Positions 26,002-34,782 of a stretch of 64,000 nt of DNA are shown here, one piece after another (within the stretch, counting starts at the first letter, position 1; each line of letters begins with the position of its first letter). Source of the stretch: Microbacterium sp. YJN-G (GTDB taxonomy: Bacteria > Actinomycetota > Actinomycetes > Actinomycetales > Microbacteriaceae). A program made the position numbers and the translations under genes. Under the pieces are notes generated by a model. The model was not told where the DNA came from. It saw nothing but the letters and a program-made list of their open reading frames with translations, and made no database searches. The DNA is taken from positions 3,286,001 through 3,350,000 of the forward strand of contig NZ_CP060402.1 in the NCBI RefSeq assembly GCF_015040615.1. Direction: 5' to 3'.

Positions 26002-27060
26002 TCAGGCGACGGGGTCGCCCTGCACGGGGCCCTCGGTGTTCGGCTTCCAGCCCAGAGCGGGAGCGACGTGCTCGGCGAAGGCCTGCAGCACGTGCAGGTT
26101 GTACTCCGGGCCGAGCTGGTTCGGGATGGTCAGCATGAGCGTGTCGGCGGCCATGACCGCCTCGTCGGCGCGCAGCTGCTCGATGAGCACATCCGGCTCG
26201 GCGGCGTACGTCTTGCCGAAGGTGGAGCGGTAGCCGTCGATGATGCCGATCTGGTCGCCGTTCTCCGCCGAGCGCAGGCCGAAGTAGGCCCGGTCGCGGT
26301 CGCTGACCAGCGGGAACACGCTGCGGCTGACCGAGACGCGCGGTGCGCCGGTGTGACCGGCCTCCTTGTAAGCAGCGCGGAACAGGTCGATCTGCTCGCG
26401 CTGCAGCTCGTGGAACGGCTGCCCGGTCGCCTCGGTGACGAGCGTCGAGCTCATCATGTTCAGGCCCATCCGCCCGGTGGTCTCGGCGGTGGCGCGGGAT
26501 CCGGAGCCCCACCAGATGTGATCGCGCAGGGTGGGCGACTGCGGCTCGATGGCCAGGTACTGCCCGGCACCGACCATCCGCGGGTCACCCGGGGCGATGC
26601 GCTCCCCGTCGATGATGCGCAGGAACAGGTCGAACTTCTCCCGGGCCATCACGCTGCCGCGCTCGGTGTCCTCGCCGTCGTGGAACCCGAAGGTCTCGTA
26701 ACCGCGCAGCGCGGTCTCGGGTGACCCACGGCTGACACCGAGGGCGATGCGCCCGTCGGCGATGAGGTCGAGGGCGGCCGCCTCCTCGGCGAACTGGAAC
26801 GGGTTCTCGTAGCGCATGTCGATCACGCCCGTGCCGACCTCGATGCGCTTCGTGCGTGCGGCCATCGCCGTCAGCAGCGGGATGGGCGACGCCGCCTGCC
26901 GCGCCCAGTGGTGAACGCGCACATACGCACCGTTCACTCCGATCTCATCGGCCCCCTCGGCCAGTTCGATGGTCTGCTTGAGCATGTCGCCGGCCGTGCG
27001 CGTGAGCGAACCCGGGACGTCGGCGTAGTGCCCGAACGAGAGGAATCCGAAAGCCTTCAT
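26002..27060 (-). CDS. LLM-class flavin-dependent oxidoreductase
   Basis: This 352-residue protein is of the bacterial luciferase-like fold: MKAFGFLSFGHYAD at the start, then SPIPLLTAMAARTKRIEVGTGV and ENPFQFAEEAAALDLIADGRI with the GVSRGSP phosphate-binding segment. These enzymes use reduced FMN or F420 to oxidise small molecules. The substrate cannot be told. CATTCG-AA-CGAATG (27065-27078) lies just upstream of the start and could be an operator. It is convergent with the padR pair. Confidence 0.85.
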   Translation of the reverse strand: MKAFGFLSFGHYADVPGSLTRTAGDMLKQTIELAEGADEIGVNGAYVRVHHWARQAASPIPLLTAMAARTKRIEVGTGVIDMRYENPFQFAEEAAALDLIADGRIALGVSRGSPETALRGYETFGFHDGEDTERGSVMAREKFDLFLRIIDGERIAPGDPRMVGAGQYLAIEPQSPTLRDHIWWGSGSRATAETTGRMGLNMMSSTLVTEATGQPFHELQREQIDLFRAAYKEAGHTGAPRVSVSRSVFPLVSDRDRAYFGLRSAENGDQIGIIDGYRSTFGKTYAAEPDVLIEQLRADEAVMAADTLMLTIPNQLGPEYNLHVLQAFAEHVAPALGWKPNTEGPVQGDPVA

Positions 27061-27100
27061 GCTGCATTCGAACGAATGGATGCCGGATGCTATTCCGCGC

Positions 27101-28720
27101 TCAGGATGTCGGGAGCAGCAGCCCGTCCTCGATCAGCCGGCGGATGCGCGGCTCGAGGTCGGCCCAGAGGTCATCCAGCGGCACCTCGAACAGGTCGGAC
27201 AGGGCCGAGACGATCTGCACGACCGTCAGCTCGCCGTCGCACGCTCCGACGAAACCCGCCAGAGCGGAGTCGACGCTGATCGTGCGGGCGAAGCCGCCAC
27301 CCTGCCGCAGCTCGATCACACTCGGATGCTCACTGCCCGGCATGTGGTGGCGCGCCTCGGTCACGTCGGGTGCGACGGTGAGACGCTCCGGGATGCCGTC
27401 GGCGAGAGCATCATGCGCGGCCAGGCCCGCGCCGAGGGCGCGGCCGAGATCGGACACCGGCTGCGTGAGCGTCTCGAAGCGGCGGAGCCGGGTGGGTGTG
27501 TGGTGGGGCTCCGGCCCTTCGACAGGCTCAGGGACCCAGGTGGGCTGGGGCCCTTCGAGAGCCTCAGGGACCCAGGCGGGGTCGGGCCCTTCGAGAGCCT
27601 CAGGGACCCAGGCGGAGGCGGGGCGGCGGAGGAGGATGTAGCCGAAACCGATCGCGGTCACGCCGCGGGCGGTGAAGTCGTCGAGCCAGGCCGACAGCAG
27701 GCGCGAGAACCCGGCATCCCTCGGCAGCGTCCCGCCATCGCGGATCCACAGCTCGGCGTACGCCAGCGGGCTGAGCTCCTCGCGCTGGATCACCCACACG
27801 TCCAGGTCGTCGGCCACCCATGAGCGCACGCGCTCCATGCCCGGCTCGCCGTCGCGGGACTCCCAGTTGCCCAGCAGCTGCGCAACCCCGCCCGGGGTGA
27901 GGTGGTCGGGCGCCGCGCTCAGCACGCTCTCGACCAGCGCATCCCCGATCAGGCCGCCGTCACGGTATTCGTACTCCGGAACCCCGGTGGCGCGCGGGGT
28001 GATCACGAACGGCGGGTTCGAGACGATCAGGTCGAACGCCTCGCCGGCGACGGGTTCGAACAGGCTGCCGGCACGGAACTCGATGTTGTGCACGCCGTTG
28101 AGGTGCGCGTTCAGCTCCGCATAGGCGAGAGCGCGGTCCGAGATGTCGGTGGCTATGACGACGCGGGCGTGGCGCGAGACGAGCAGGGCCTGGATGCCGC
28201 ATCCGGTGCCCAGATCCAGCGCGCGCTCGACCGGAACAGGGATCACGAGCTCGGCGAGCGTCCGTGAGGCACCGCCGACCCCGAGCACATGGTCGGCAGG
28301 AAGGGATCCGCCCAGCGCGATCTCATCCAGGTCGCTGGCGATCCACCACTCGCCGACCCCATCGGCATCCACGAACGACTGCGGACGGATGATCGCCTGC
28401 GGCGCCACCTCACCGTGCTCCACCCGCGCGAGGCCGAGCGCGACGAGACCGTCGACGCCCAGTCGAGGCAGGGCGTGCTGCACAGCATCCTGCGGCTGCG
28501 GCATCCCGAGCACGAGGAGCCGTCCGAGCGTCGGCAGCGCATCACGGCGACCGGCGATCGCCCGCAGGATCGGCTCGCGCAGTCCGCGCCCGAGCGCGTC
28601 GTCGGCCTCCTCCCCCCACAGCCGCCGCAGCGGATCGGAACGGAAGTCCGCGGCATCCAGGTCGGCGGCGAGCGCCCTCGCGAGGGAGAGGTCGGGGCGG
28701 GGATGGTCACGATCCGGCAC
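27101..28720 (-). CDS. SAM-dependent methyltransferase with repeat insertion
   Basis: This 539-residue protein has a central methyltransferase of the small-domain/HemK-RsmC type: ALDLGTGCGIQALL (SAM motif I, about 165-178) and DLIVSNPPFVITPR (NPPF catalytic motif, about 230-243). An N-terminal ~140-residue domain and a C-terminal winged-helix-like domain flank it, an actinobacterial arrangement. Between the methyltransferase and C-terminal domains are three 12-residue repeats (WVPEALEGPDPA, WVPEALEGPQPT, WVPEPVEGPEPH) encoded by copies of a dispersed DNA repeat. The GTG start is 6 bp from TAAAGT, so the mRNA is leaderless. The substrate may be RNA or protein. Confidence 0.85.
   Translation of the reverse strand: MPDRDHPRPDLSLARALAADLDAADFRSDPLRRLWGEEADDALGRGLREPILRAIAGRRDALPTLGRLLVLGMPQPQDAVQHALPRLGVDGLVALGLARVEHGEVAPQAIIRPQSFVDADGVGEWWIASDLDEIALGGSLPADHVLGVGGASRTLAELVIPVPVERALDLGTGCGIQALLVSRHARVVIATDISDRALAYAELNAHLNGVHNIEFRAGSLFEPVAGEAFDLIVSNPPFVITPRATGVPEYEYRDGGLIGDALVESVLSAAPDHLTPGGVAQLLGNWESRDGEPGMERVRSWVADDLDVWVIQREELSPLAYAELWIRDGGTLPRDAGFSRLLSAWLDDFTARGVTAIGFGYILLRRPASAWVPEALEGPDPAWVPEALEGPQPTWVPEPVEGPEPHHTPTRLRRFETLTQPVSDLGRALGAGLAAHDALADGIPERLTVAPDVTEARHHMPGSEHPSVIELRQGGGFARTISVDSALAGFVGACDGELTVVQIVSALSDLFEVPLDDLWADLEPRIRRLIEDGLLLPTS
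27515..27612. repeat. Three in-frame copies of the dispersed repeat
   Basis: Copies of CCCTTCGA(C/G)AG(G/C)CTCAGGG plus ACCCAGG lie at 27515-27540, 27551-27576 and 27587-27612, exactly 36 bp apart. Read on the minus strand inside the methyltransferase gene they encode WVPE(AL/PV)EG three times. Confidence 0.95.
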
Positions 28721-28784
28721 GGCGTCACTTTACGCGCCTTCAGGGTTCACCGTGCCCCGCGGCCTAGAATCGGGGGCGTCGACG

Positions 28785-31007
28785 ATGCCCGGATCCCCGG
28801 CACCGCCGACGTCGACTATGACTGCGAAATCCCCCCGCGACGGCCACCGCCCGCGCGCGCGACGGCTGCTGAGCCGGCTCGCCGCGCTGCTCGTCGTCGG
28901 CACCATCGCGCTGGGAGGCGCGGCCCCTGCCGCCGCCGAGACCGGCGACGGCGAGGCCGAGGCCGCAGAGGGCACCGTCGGGCTCGCGGTCTCCACCGGA
29001 GCGGGTGCGACGATCGAGCCCGGCGGGCCGCTGGTGAGCACGATCACCCTCACCAACGACACCGACAGCGCCCTCGGCGCCGCGGCCGTCTCGCTCGAGG
29101 TCAACCCCACCCCGCTCACCGACGGCAGCGCCGTCGACACCTGGCTCGACATCGGCACGGCATCCGGCGCCTTCTCCACGGTCGCCACCGAGGCGACGCC
29201 CGAGGTGGCGGCCGGTGAGGCGGCACAGATCAGCACCGTGGTGGATGCCGTCGACCTGGGCATCGCGCAGCCGGGCGTCTACGCGGTGCGCGCCCGCCTC
29301 AGCGGCGCCGCCCTCGACGACACGACCACGACGAGCCTCACCGCGACCACCGTCGCCGTCGTCGCCGCCCCGGGCGAGCGCACGGTCGCTGTGCTCGTGC
29401 CCATCACCGCCACGCCGGCCGACGGCTCGCTGCTGACCGCCCAGGAACTCACCGAGCTCACCGCGCAGGACGGCGCCCTCACCGGCCAGCTCGACGCGGT
29501 CACCGGCACTGCCGCCGTGCTCGCCGTCGACCCGGCGATCCCGACCGCCATCCGCCTGCTCGGCACGCGCGCGCCGCAGACCGCGATCGACTGGCTCGAC
29601 CGGCTGGAGCGGCTGCCGAACGACATCTTCACCCTGCAGTTCGCCGACGCCGACCCGACGACGCAGGTGCACGCGAAGCTGCCCGCCATGCTCGGACCGC
29701 TCGACCTCGGCCCACTGCTGCAGCCCGACGACTTCCCGGCGAGCACGCCCGGGCCCACCCCGGCGGCGTCGCCGACAGCATCCGCCGAACCGGAGCTGCC
29801 CGACAACACCGCCCTCGCGGCGATCTCGGGCGCACGAACCGACATCCTCTGGCCCCGCGCCGACGTCACCGGCGGCGACCTGACCGTCTTCGACACGTAC
29901 CTGGGCCAGCCTGCGACGACGATCCTCCCCTCGACCTCACTGGATGCCGCCGCCGGACCGCATTCCGCGGTCGGCGACTCCAGCGTGCTGGTCACGGATG
30001 CCGCGGCATCCGCCCGCCTGTCCGCCGCCGCGGAACTGACTGAGCTGCCCGCGATCGGGCGTGAGCTCGCGGCGGCCGCGGGGCATCTCTTCTTCGCCGC
30101 CGAGAAGTCGGATCCCGTGCTCGTGGGCCTCGACCGCTCCGAGACCCGCTCCCCCGTCGCGCTGCGCTCGCTGCTGAGCACGTTCGCCTCGCCGACCGTC
30201 GGGCTGGCGGCACTGCGGGCGACGCCGCCGGCATCCGCCACCCTCACTGGTGAGGCCGACGCCACCCGCGCCAACGCGCTGACCGCCATGCTCGCCGGCG
30301 AGGAGCGCCTGCGGGCGTTCTCGACCGTGCTCGACGTGCCGGCGCTCATGCTCGCCCCTGAGCGCATCCGTCTGCTGCGCACGATCGCAGTCGGCGTCGA
30401 CGACGAGACCTTCGCGGCGGATGCCGCAGCCCGCACCGCCCATGTACAGGACCTGCTCGGCTCGGTCAGCATCCAGCGCCCGAAACCGGTGCAGCTGATC
30501 ACCTCGGCGGCCCCGCTGCCGGTGTGGATCCGCAATGACCTGCCGTGGACGGTGCGGGTGCTGCTGCACAGCGACCCCTCCGACCCGCGCCTGGACATCA
30601 AGCCGGTCACCGAGGTCGAGGCCCTCGCCGCCAGCAGCACGCGCGTCGACGTGCCCATCGAGGCCCGAGTGGCCAGCGGTGAGGTCGAGGTCGACTTCCG
30701 GCTCACCAGCCCGACCGGCGTGCCGATCGGGCAGCCCGCCGCCGCGGATGTGACGCTCCGCGCCGACTGGGAGGGCATCGGCATCGGCATCCTCGCCGGG
30801 ATCATCGCGCTGCTGTTCGTGTTCGGTCTCATCCGGACGGTGCGCCGTCGGCGCCAGAGTGCGGCGGATGCTGACGCTGTGGCTGGGGATGCCGGGGCGG
30901 ATGCTGTGGCGGGGTCGGCAGAGTCTGCGGCGACGGCATCCGGCGCCGAGGCGGCATCCGATACGGCGACGGAACCCGGCCCCGGGGCCGGCGAAGGGAA
31001 ACGATGA
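28785..31007 (+). CDS. DUF6049 family secreted membrane-anchored protein
   Basis: This is a 740-residue protein with an N-terminal signal sequence (RRLLSRLAALLVVGTIALGGAAPAAAE), a large extracytoplasmic region and one C-terminal membrane helix (GIGIGILAGIIALLFVFGLI) followed by a basic stop and an Ala/Asp/Glu-rich tail. DUF6049 proteins are found directly before murJ in actinobacteria, so a role in cell-wall lipid II traffic or its control is likely but unproven. TAGAAT at 28765-28770 is a good -10. ATG 28785 has GGGGG upstream; ATG 28818 is an in-frame alternative. The stop overlaps murJ by 4 bp. Confidence 0.85.
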   Translation: MPGSPAPPTSTMTAKSPRDGHRPRARRLLSRLAALLVVGTIALGGAAPAAAETGDGEAEAAEGTVGLAVSTGAGATIEPGGPLVSTITLTNDTDSALGAAAVSLEVNPTPLTDGSAVDTWLDIGTASGAFSTVATEATPEVAAGEAAQISTVVDAVDLGIAQPGVYAVRARLSGAALDDTTTTSLTATTVAVVAAPGERTVAVLVPITATPADGSLLTAQELTELTAQDGALTGQLDAVTGTAAVLAVDPAIPTAIRLLGTRAPQTAIDWLDRLERLPNDIFTLQFADADPTTQVHAKLPAMLGPLDLGPLLQPDDFPASTPGPTPAASPTASAEPELPDNTALAAISGARTDILWPRADVTGGDLTVFDTYLGQPATTILPSTSLDAAAGPHSAVGDSSVLVTDAAASARLSAAAELTELPAIGRELAAAAGHLFFAAEKSDPVLVGLDRSETRSPVALRSLLSTFASPTVGLAALRATPPASATLTGEADATRANALTAMLAGEERLRAFSTVLDVPALMLAPERIRLLRTIAVGVDDETFAADAAARTAHVQDLLGSVSIQRPKPVQLITSAAPLPVWIRNDLPWTVRVLLHSDPSDPRLDIKPVTEVEALAASSTRVDVPIEARVASGEVEVDFRLTSPTGVPIGQPAAADVTLRADWEGIGIGILAGIIALLFVFGLIRTVRRRRQSAADADAVAGDAGADAVAGSAESAATASGAEAASDTATEPGPGAGEGKR

Positions 31008-32617
31008 GCGGTCTGGGACGGGCGAGTGCGGTCCTCGGTGCGGGGACCCTGGTCTCGCGCATCACCGGACTGATCCGCACGATCGTGCTGCTGGCGGCGA
31101 TCGGATCGCTCGGGCGCGCCAGTGACGCCTTCAGCACCGCGAATCAGCTGCCCAACAACGTCTTCACGATCATCCAGACCGGTGTGCTCACCGCCGTGAT
31201 CATCCCGCAGATCGTGAAGTCCGCCAGTCACAAGGACGGCGGGCAGGCGTTCATCTCGAAGCTGTTCACGCTCGGCACGGTGGTGTTCCTCGCGGCGACG
31301 GGCCTGGCCATGGCACTCGCGCCGTGGCTGGTGTTCATCTACTCCAGCCAGTTCACCCCCGACCAGCTGGCGCTCGGCACGGCCTTCGCGTACTGGTGCC
31401 TGCCGCAGATCTTCTTCTACGGGCTCTACGCGCTCATCGGCGAGACGCTGAACGCCAAGCGCGTCTTCGGGCCGTACACCTGGGCGCCGATCGCGAACAA
31501 CGTCATCTCGATCATCGGCTTCATCCTGTTCATGCTGCTGTTCGGCGACAACCGCAATCGTGTCGAGATGTGGGATCCCACGATGATCGCCGTGATGGGT
31601 GGCACCGCCACCCTCGGCATCGCCGTGCAGGCTGCCCTGCTGCTGCTGGCGTGGAGGCGCACCGGGCTGCACCTGCGGCCCGACTTCCGCTGGAAGGGCG
31701 TGGGCCTGGGTGATGTCGGCAAGCTCGCCGGCTGGACCTTCATGATGGTCATCGCCGGTCAGCTCGCGGGACTCGCGCAGTCGAACATCGTCTCGCAGGC
31801 CTCAGGCGATCACCCCGCAGGCACCATCATGATGGCCGCCTGGCTGGTGTTCATGCTCCCGTACTCGATCTTCGCTGTGTCGATCGGGACGCCCTACTTC
31901 ACGCAGATCGCCGAGCACACCGCCGAGGGCAGACACGACGAGGTGCGCGGTGACGTCGCCCGCAGCATCCGTGCGATCAGCCTGTTCATCGTCGTCTCGA
32001 CGGTGGCGCTGGCCGTGGCATCCGTGCCCGCCACTCGCATCTTCACCGACGACGGGAGCGATGCGGTGCAGGCGGCGCCCGTGCTGATCTGCTACCTCGT
32101 CGGCCTGCTGCCGCTGTCGGTGCTGTTCATCGTGCAGCGCACGTTCTACGCCTACGGCGACACCCGCACGCCGTTCTGGTTCACCATTGTGCAGTGCTCG
32201 CTGATCGTGATCTCCGCGCTCGTCGCGCCCCTGTTCGTGCCGCTCAGCCAGCTCGCGGCCGCCGTCGCACTCGGGCAGTCTCTGGCAGGCCTGGTGCAGA
32301 CGATCATCGCGCTGGTGCTGCTGCGCCGGCGCCTGGACGGACTCGAGTTCCCGCGGATTCTGCTGTCACTGGGACGCTTCGCCCTCGCAGCCATCCCCGC
32401 CGGCCTCGCCGGCTGGGGCACGTACCTGCTCCTCGGCGGCACGGACGGCTGGGCCGTCGCATCCGAGGGGATGACCGGACGCCTGCTCGGTGCCGTCGGC
32501 ACCGGCGTCGTCGGAGGTGTGACGGTGGTCGTCTACCTCGCGGTGCTGTTCATCCTGCGCGCGCCCGAGCTGAGCGTCGTCTCGGGGCTCGTGAAGAGGT
32601 TCGCCGGGCGGCGCTGA
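31004..32617 (+). CDS. murJ: Lipid II flippase MurJ
   Basis: This 537-residue polytopic membrane protein of the MVF family has about 14 helices. SRITGLIRTIVLLAAIG at the N-terminus, NQLPNNVFTIIQTGVLTAVIIPQIV and LCYLVGLLPLSVLFIVQRTFYAYGDT-like segments match MurJ. It flips lipid-linked peptidoglycan precursor across the membrane. It is coupled to DUF6049 by ATGA, the usual actinobacterial pair. No C-terminal pseudokinase domain of the mycobacterial type is present. Confidence 0.95.
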   Translation: MSGLGRASAVLGAGTLVSRITGLIRTIVLLAAIGSLGRASDAFSTANQLPNNVFTIIQTGVLTAVIIPQIVKSASHKDGGQAFISKLFTLGTVVFLAATGLAMALAPWLVFIYSSQFTPDQLALGTAFAYWCLPQIFFYGLYALIGETLNAKRVFGPYTWAPIANNVISIIGFILFMLLFGDNRNRVEMWDPTMIAVMGGTATLGIAVQAALLLLAWRRTGLHLRPDFRWKGVGLGDVGKLAGWTFMMVIAGQLAGLAQSNIVSQASGDHPAGTIMMAAWLVFMLPYSIFAVSIGTPYFTQIAEHTAEGRHDEVRGDVARSIRAISLFIVVSTVALAVASVPATRIFTDDGSDAVQAAPVLICYLVGLLPLSVLFIVQRTFYAYGDTRTPFWFTIVQCSLIVISALVAPLFVPLSQLAAAVALGQSLAGLVQTIIALVLLRRRLDGLEFPRILLSLGRFALAAIPAGLAGWGTYLLLGGTDGWAVASEGMTGRLLGAVGTGVVGGVTVVVYLAVLFILRAPELSVVSGLVKRFAGRR

Positions 32618-32624
32618 GCGTGCC

Positions 32625-32643
32625 GGATGCCGTTACGGCATCC
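32625..32643 (+). terminator. Short hairpin after murJ
   Basis: GGATGCCGT and ACGGCATCC form a perfect 9-bp stem around one base, 8 bp after the murJ stop, followed by a pyrimidine-rich run. Both arms are the octamer that is over-represented across the window. Confidence 0.45.
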
Positions 32644-32818
32644 ACTCTCTTCGGTTTCCGGGGCGTCGGGACGTCCTCGAGATCCGGATGCCGTGGTGGG
32701 ATGCCGTCGCGCGCCCGCGATGCACAGCCCGGGGGAATGTGGCGCGGTTACCATGGGTTGAAGCAGTCGTGGCGGGTTTCTCGCGTCCTGTGACGCGCCC
32801 GCCGACAGAGGAGAGCAC

Positions 32819-33793
32819 ATGCGTCAGGTCATCATCATCGGTTCGGGTCCGGCCGGATTCAGCGCTGCCATCTATGCCGCGCGCGCCAACCTGAATCCGC
32901 TGCTGGTCGCCAGCTCGGTCGAGGTCGGCGGCGAGCTGACCAAGACGACCGATGTCGAGAACTTCCCGGGCTTCCCGGAGGGCATCCAGGGTCCCGACCT
33001 CATGGTCAAGATGCAGGAGCAGGCCGAGAAGTTCGGCACTGAGGTCCTGTACGACGATGTCGTCGAACTCGATGTCGACGGCCCGGTCAAGAAGGTCACC
33101 CTCGGAACCGGTGCCGTGCACGAGGCGCACACGATCATCTACGCGACCGGCTCGGCGTACCGCAAGCTCGGCATCGAGGGCGAAGAGCGCCTGTCCGGTC
33201 ACGGCGTCTCGTGGTGCGCCACCTGCGACGGCTTCTTCTTCCGTGAGAAGACGATCGCCGTGGTCGGCGGCGGCGACTCGGCCATGGAAGAGGCGACCTT
33301 CCTCACCCGCTTCGCCTCGAAGGTGTACGTGATCCACCGCAAGGACTCACTGCGCGCCTCGAAGATCATGCAGGAGCGGGCGTTCGCGAACGAGAAGATC
33401 GAGTTCGTGTGGAACAGCGAGGTCGAAGAGATCCTCGGCGAGTTCGAGACCACCGGCGTGCGCCTGCGCTCGGTCGTCGACGACTCGACCCGTGAACTCG
33501 ACGTGCAGGGCGTGTTCGTCGCGATCGGCAACGACCCGCGCACGCACCTCGTGCACGACAAACTCGACCTGACCCCCGAGGGCACGATCTGGGTCGACGG
33601 CCGCTCGTCGCGCACCTCGGTGCCCGGCATCTTCGCCGCCGGTGACGTGATCGACCCCACCTACCGTCAGGCCGCCACCGCCGCCGGATCCGGTGTCGTC
33701 GCCGCTCTCGACGTGGAGCACTTCCTGGCATCACTCGAAGACGCCTCCGTCGAGGTGCCGGCCGCTGAGGCCGCCGAGATCATCGTCGGCTGA
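32819..33793 (+). CDS. trxB: Thioredoxin reductase
   Basis: This 324-residue flavoprotein reduces thioredoxin with NADPH. FAD site GSGPAG at 8-13, redox pair WCATC with Cys133 and Cys136, NADPH site VVGGGDSAMEEA, and C-terminal GIFAAGDVIDPTYRQAATAAGSG are all intact. GAGGAGAG precedes the ATG. It lies 79 bp upstream of trxA, the usual pair next to the origin in actinobacteria. Confidence 0.97.
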   Translation: MRQVIIIGSGPAGFSAAIYAARANLNPLLVASSVEVGGELTKTTDVENFPGFPEGIQGPDLMVKMQEQAEKFGTEVLYDDVVELDVDGPVKKVTLGTGAVHEAHTIIYATGSAYRKLGIEGEERLSGHGVSWCATCDGFFFREKTIAVVGGGDSAMEEATFLTRFASKVYVIHRKDSLRASKIMQERAFANEKIEFVWNSEVEEILGEFETTGVRLRSVVDDSTRELDVQGVFVAIGNDPRTHLVHDKLDLTPEGTIWVDGRSSRTSVPGIFAAGDVIDPTYRQAATAAGSGVVAALDVEHFLASLEDASVEVPAAEAAEIIVG

Positions 33794-33872
33794 CCGCCGG
33801 GAACAGTTTGCCCGTGCCCGGTGTTTCACCGGGTGACACCGAGCCGCACTTACTGATTGAGAGAGAGATTCC

Positions 33873-34196
33873 ATGACTGCCAAGGCAACCACCGAGGCGA
33901 CCTGGGAGCAGGACGTGCTCCAGGCCGACGGCCCCGTCCTCGTCGACTTCTGGGCCGCGTGGTGCGGACCGTGTCGCATGGTCGCGCCGGTTCTCGATGA
34001 GATCCAGTCCGAGCACCCCGACAAGATCACGATCCTCAAGCTGAACGTCGACGAGAACCCCAACCTCGCGATGAAGTACCAGATCACCTCGATCCCCGCG
34101 ATGAAGGTGTTCCAGGGCGGCGAGGTCAAGACGACGATCATCGGTGCAAAGCCGAAGTTCGCTCTCGAGCAGGATCTCGCCGCGTTCATCGGCTGA
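33873..34196 (+). CDS. trxA: Thioredoxin
   Basis: This 107-residue thioredoxin has active site WCGPC at 30-34, cis-Pro in TSIPAMKVF, and VDENPNLAMKYQI. It is the general protein disulfide reductant and is regenerated by the adjacent TrxB. Purine-rich GAGAGAGA precedes the ATG. A clear intrinsic terminator follows. Confidence 0.97.
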   Translation: MTAKATTEATWEQDVLQADGPVLVDFWAAWCGPCRMVAPVLDEIQSEHPDKITILKLNVDENPNLAMKYQITSIPAMKVFQGGEVKTTIIGAKPKFALEQDLAAFIG

Positions 34197-34210
34197 TTCC
34201 CGTGCTTCCC

Positions 34211-34250
34211 GAAGCCCGTCGCCTCTCAGGCGGCGGGCTTCGTCGTTTTT
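34211..34250 (+). terminator. Intrinsic terminator after trxA
   Basis: GAAGCCCGTCGCC (34211-34223) pairs with GGCGGCGGGCTTC (34229-34241), with one wobble pair and a 5-base loop, followed by GTCGTTTTT. It is the clearest intrinsic terminator in the window. Confidence 0.9.
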
Positions 34251-34280
34251 CGGTGGGTCTTGGTGGCGGTCTGGCGGTTG

Positions 34281-34358
34281 CTGGGTCCCTGAGCCTGTCG
34301 AAGGGTCGTACTTGTTCAAGGGTGTCTACTTGGCTGGGTCCCTGAGGCTCTCGAAGGG
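34281..34358. repeat. Dispersed repeat, two inverted copies
   Basis: CTGGGTCCCTGAGCCTGTCG followed by AAGGG lies at 34281-34305, and a CTCTCG variant at 34334-34358. The two variants match the PVEG-coding and ALEG-coding versions inside the methyltransferase gene, in the opposite orientation. Between trxA and the small minus-strand gene nothing else is seen. Confidence 0.9.
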
Positions 34359-34407
34359 CTCCAGCAGCACACAGGTGTCTCGCTCGTAGAAGAGCGTCAG
34401 CCCCCGG

Positions 34408-34740
34408 TCAGGACGCGTCAGCGATGGTGGGATCCCACCTGCGATGCCGCTTCTCCCCCAGCATCCCCCACACGGTCGTCGTGAGTTCCGGGTACTCGAT
34501 CGCGATCTGACGCAGCACGCGATAGTGCCGTGCCGCGTTCGGCCGAACACTGTCGTTCGCGAGGATGTTCTCGGCCCGAAGCAGGTACACCACCAGCTCG
34601 TCGACGCTCGGCAGCTCCTCCATGAAGTCCCACGGGTCCTCGCCGGCGTGCAGCCGTTCCTGCACCAGCACCGCCAGTTCATCGGCGGCTTCGGCGCGCA
34701 GCACCTCCAGGCTGGCTCGGCGCGGAACGGATTCGGTCAT
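34408..34740 (-). CDS. Small conserved protein of unknown function
   Basis: This 110-residue soluble protein is mostly helical and acidic: RAEAADELAVLVQERLHAGEDPWDFMEELPSVDELVVYLLRAENI region, then a basic end KRHRRWDPTIADAS. I do not recognise the family. Its place next to parB is suggestive but not informative. TAGGCT at 34747-34752 on the coding strand lies exactly 6 bp before the ATG, so translation is probably leaderless, although GGAGGG also sits right against the start. Confidence 0.7.
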   Translation of the reverse strand: MTESVPRRASLEVLRAEAADELAVLVQERLHAGEDPWDFMEELPSVDELVVYLLRAENILANDSVRPNAARHYRVLRQIAIEYPELTTTVWGMLGEKRHRRWDPTIADAS

Positions 34741-34782
34741 CCCTCCAGCCTACGTCCCCGGACCCGTGTGAACGGTCGGAGT

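Noticed and set aside
29279-31672. 797-codon open frame on the minus strand
   Set aside because: It is antisense to DUF6049 and murJ, low in complexity (Ser, Arg and Ala runs) and has no ribosome-binding site.
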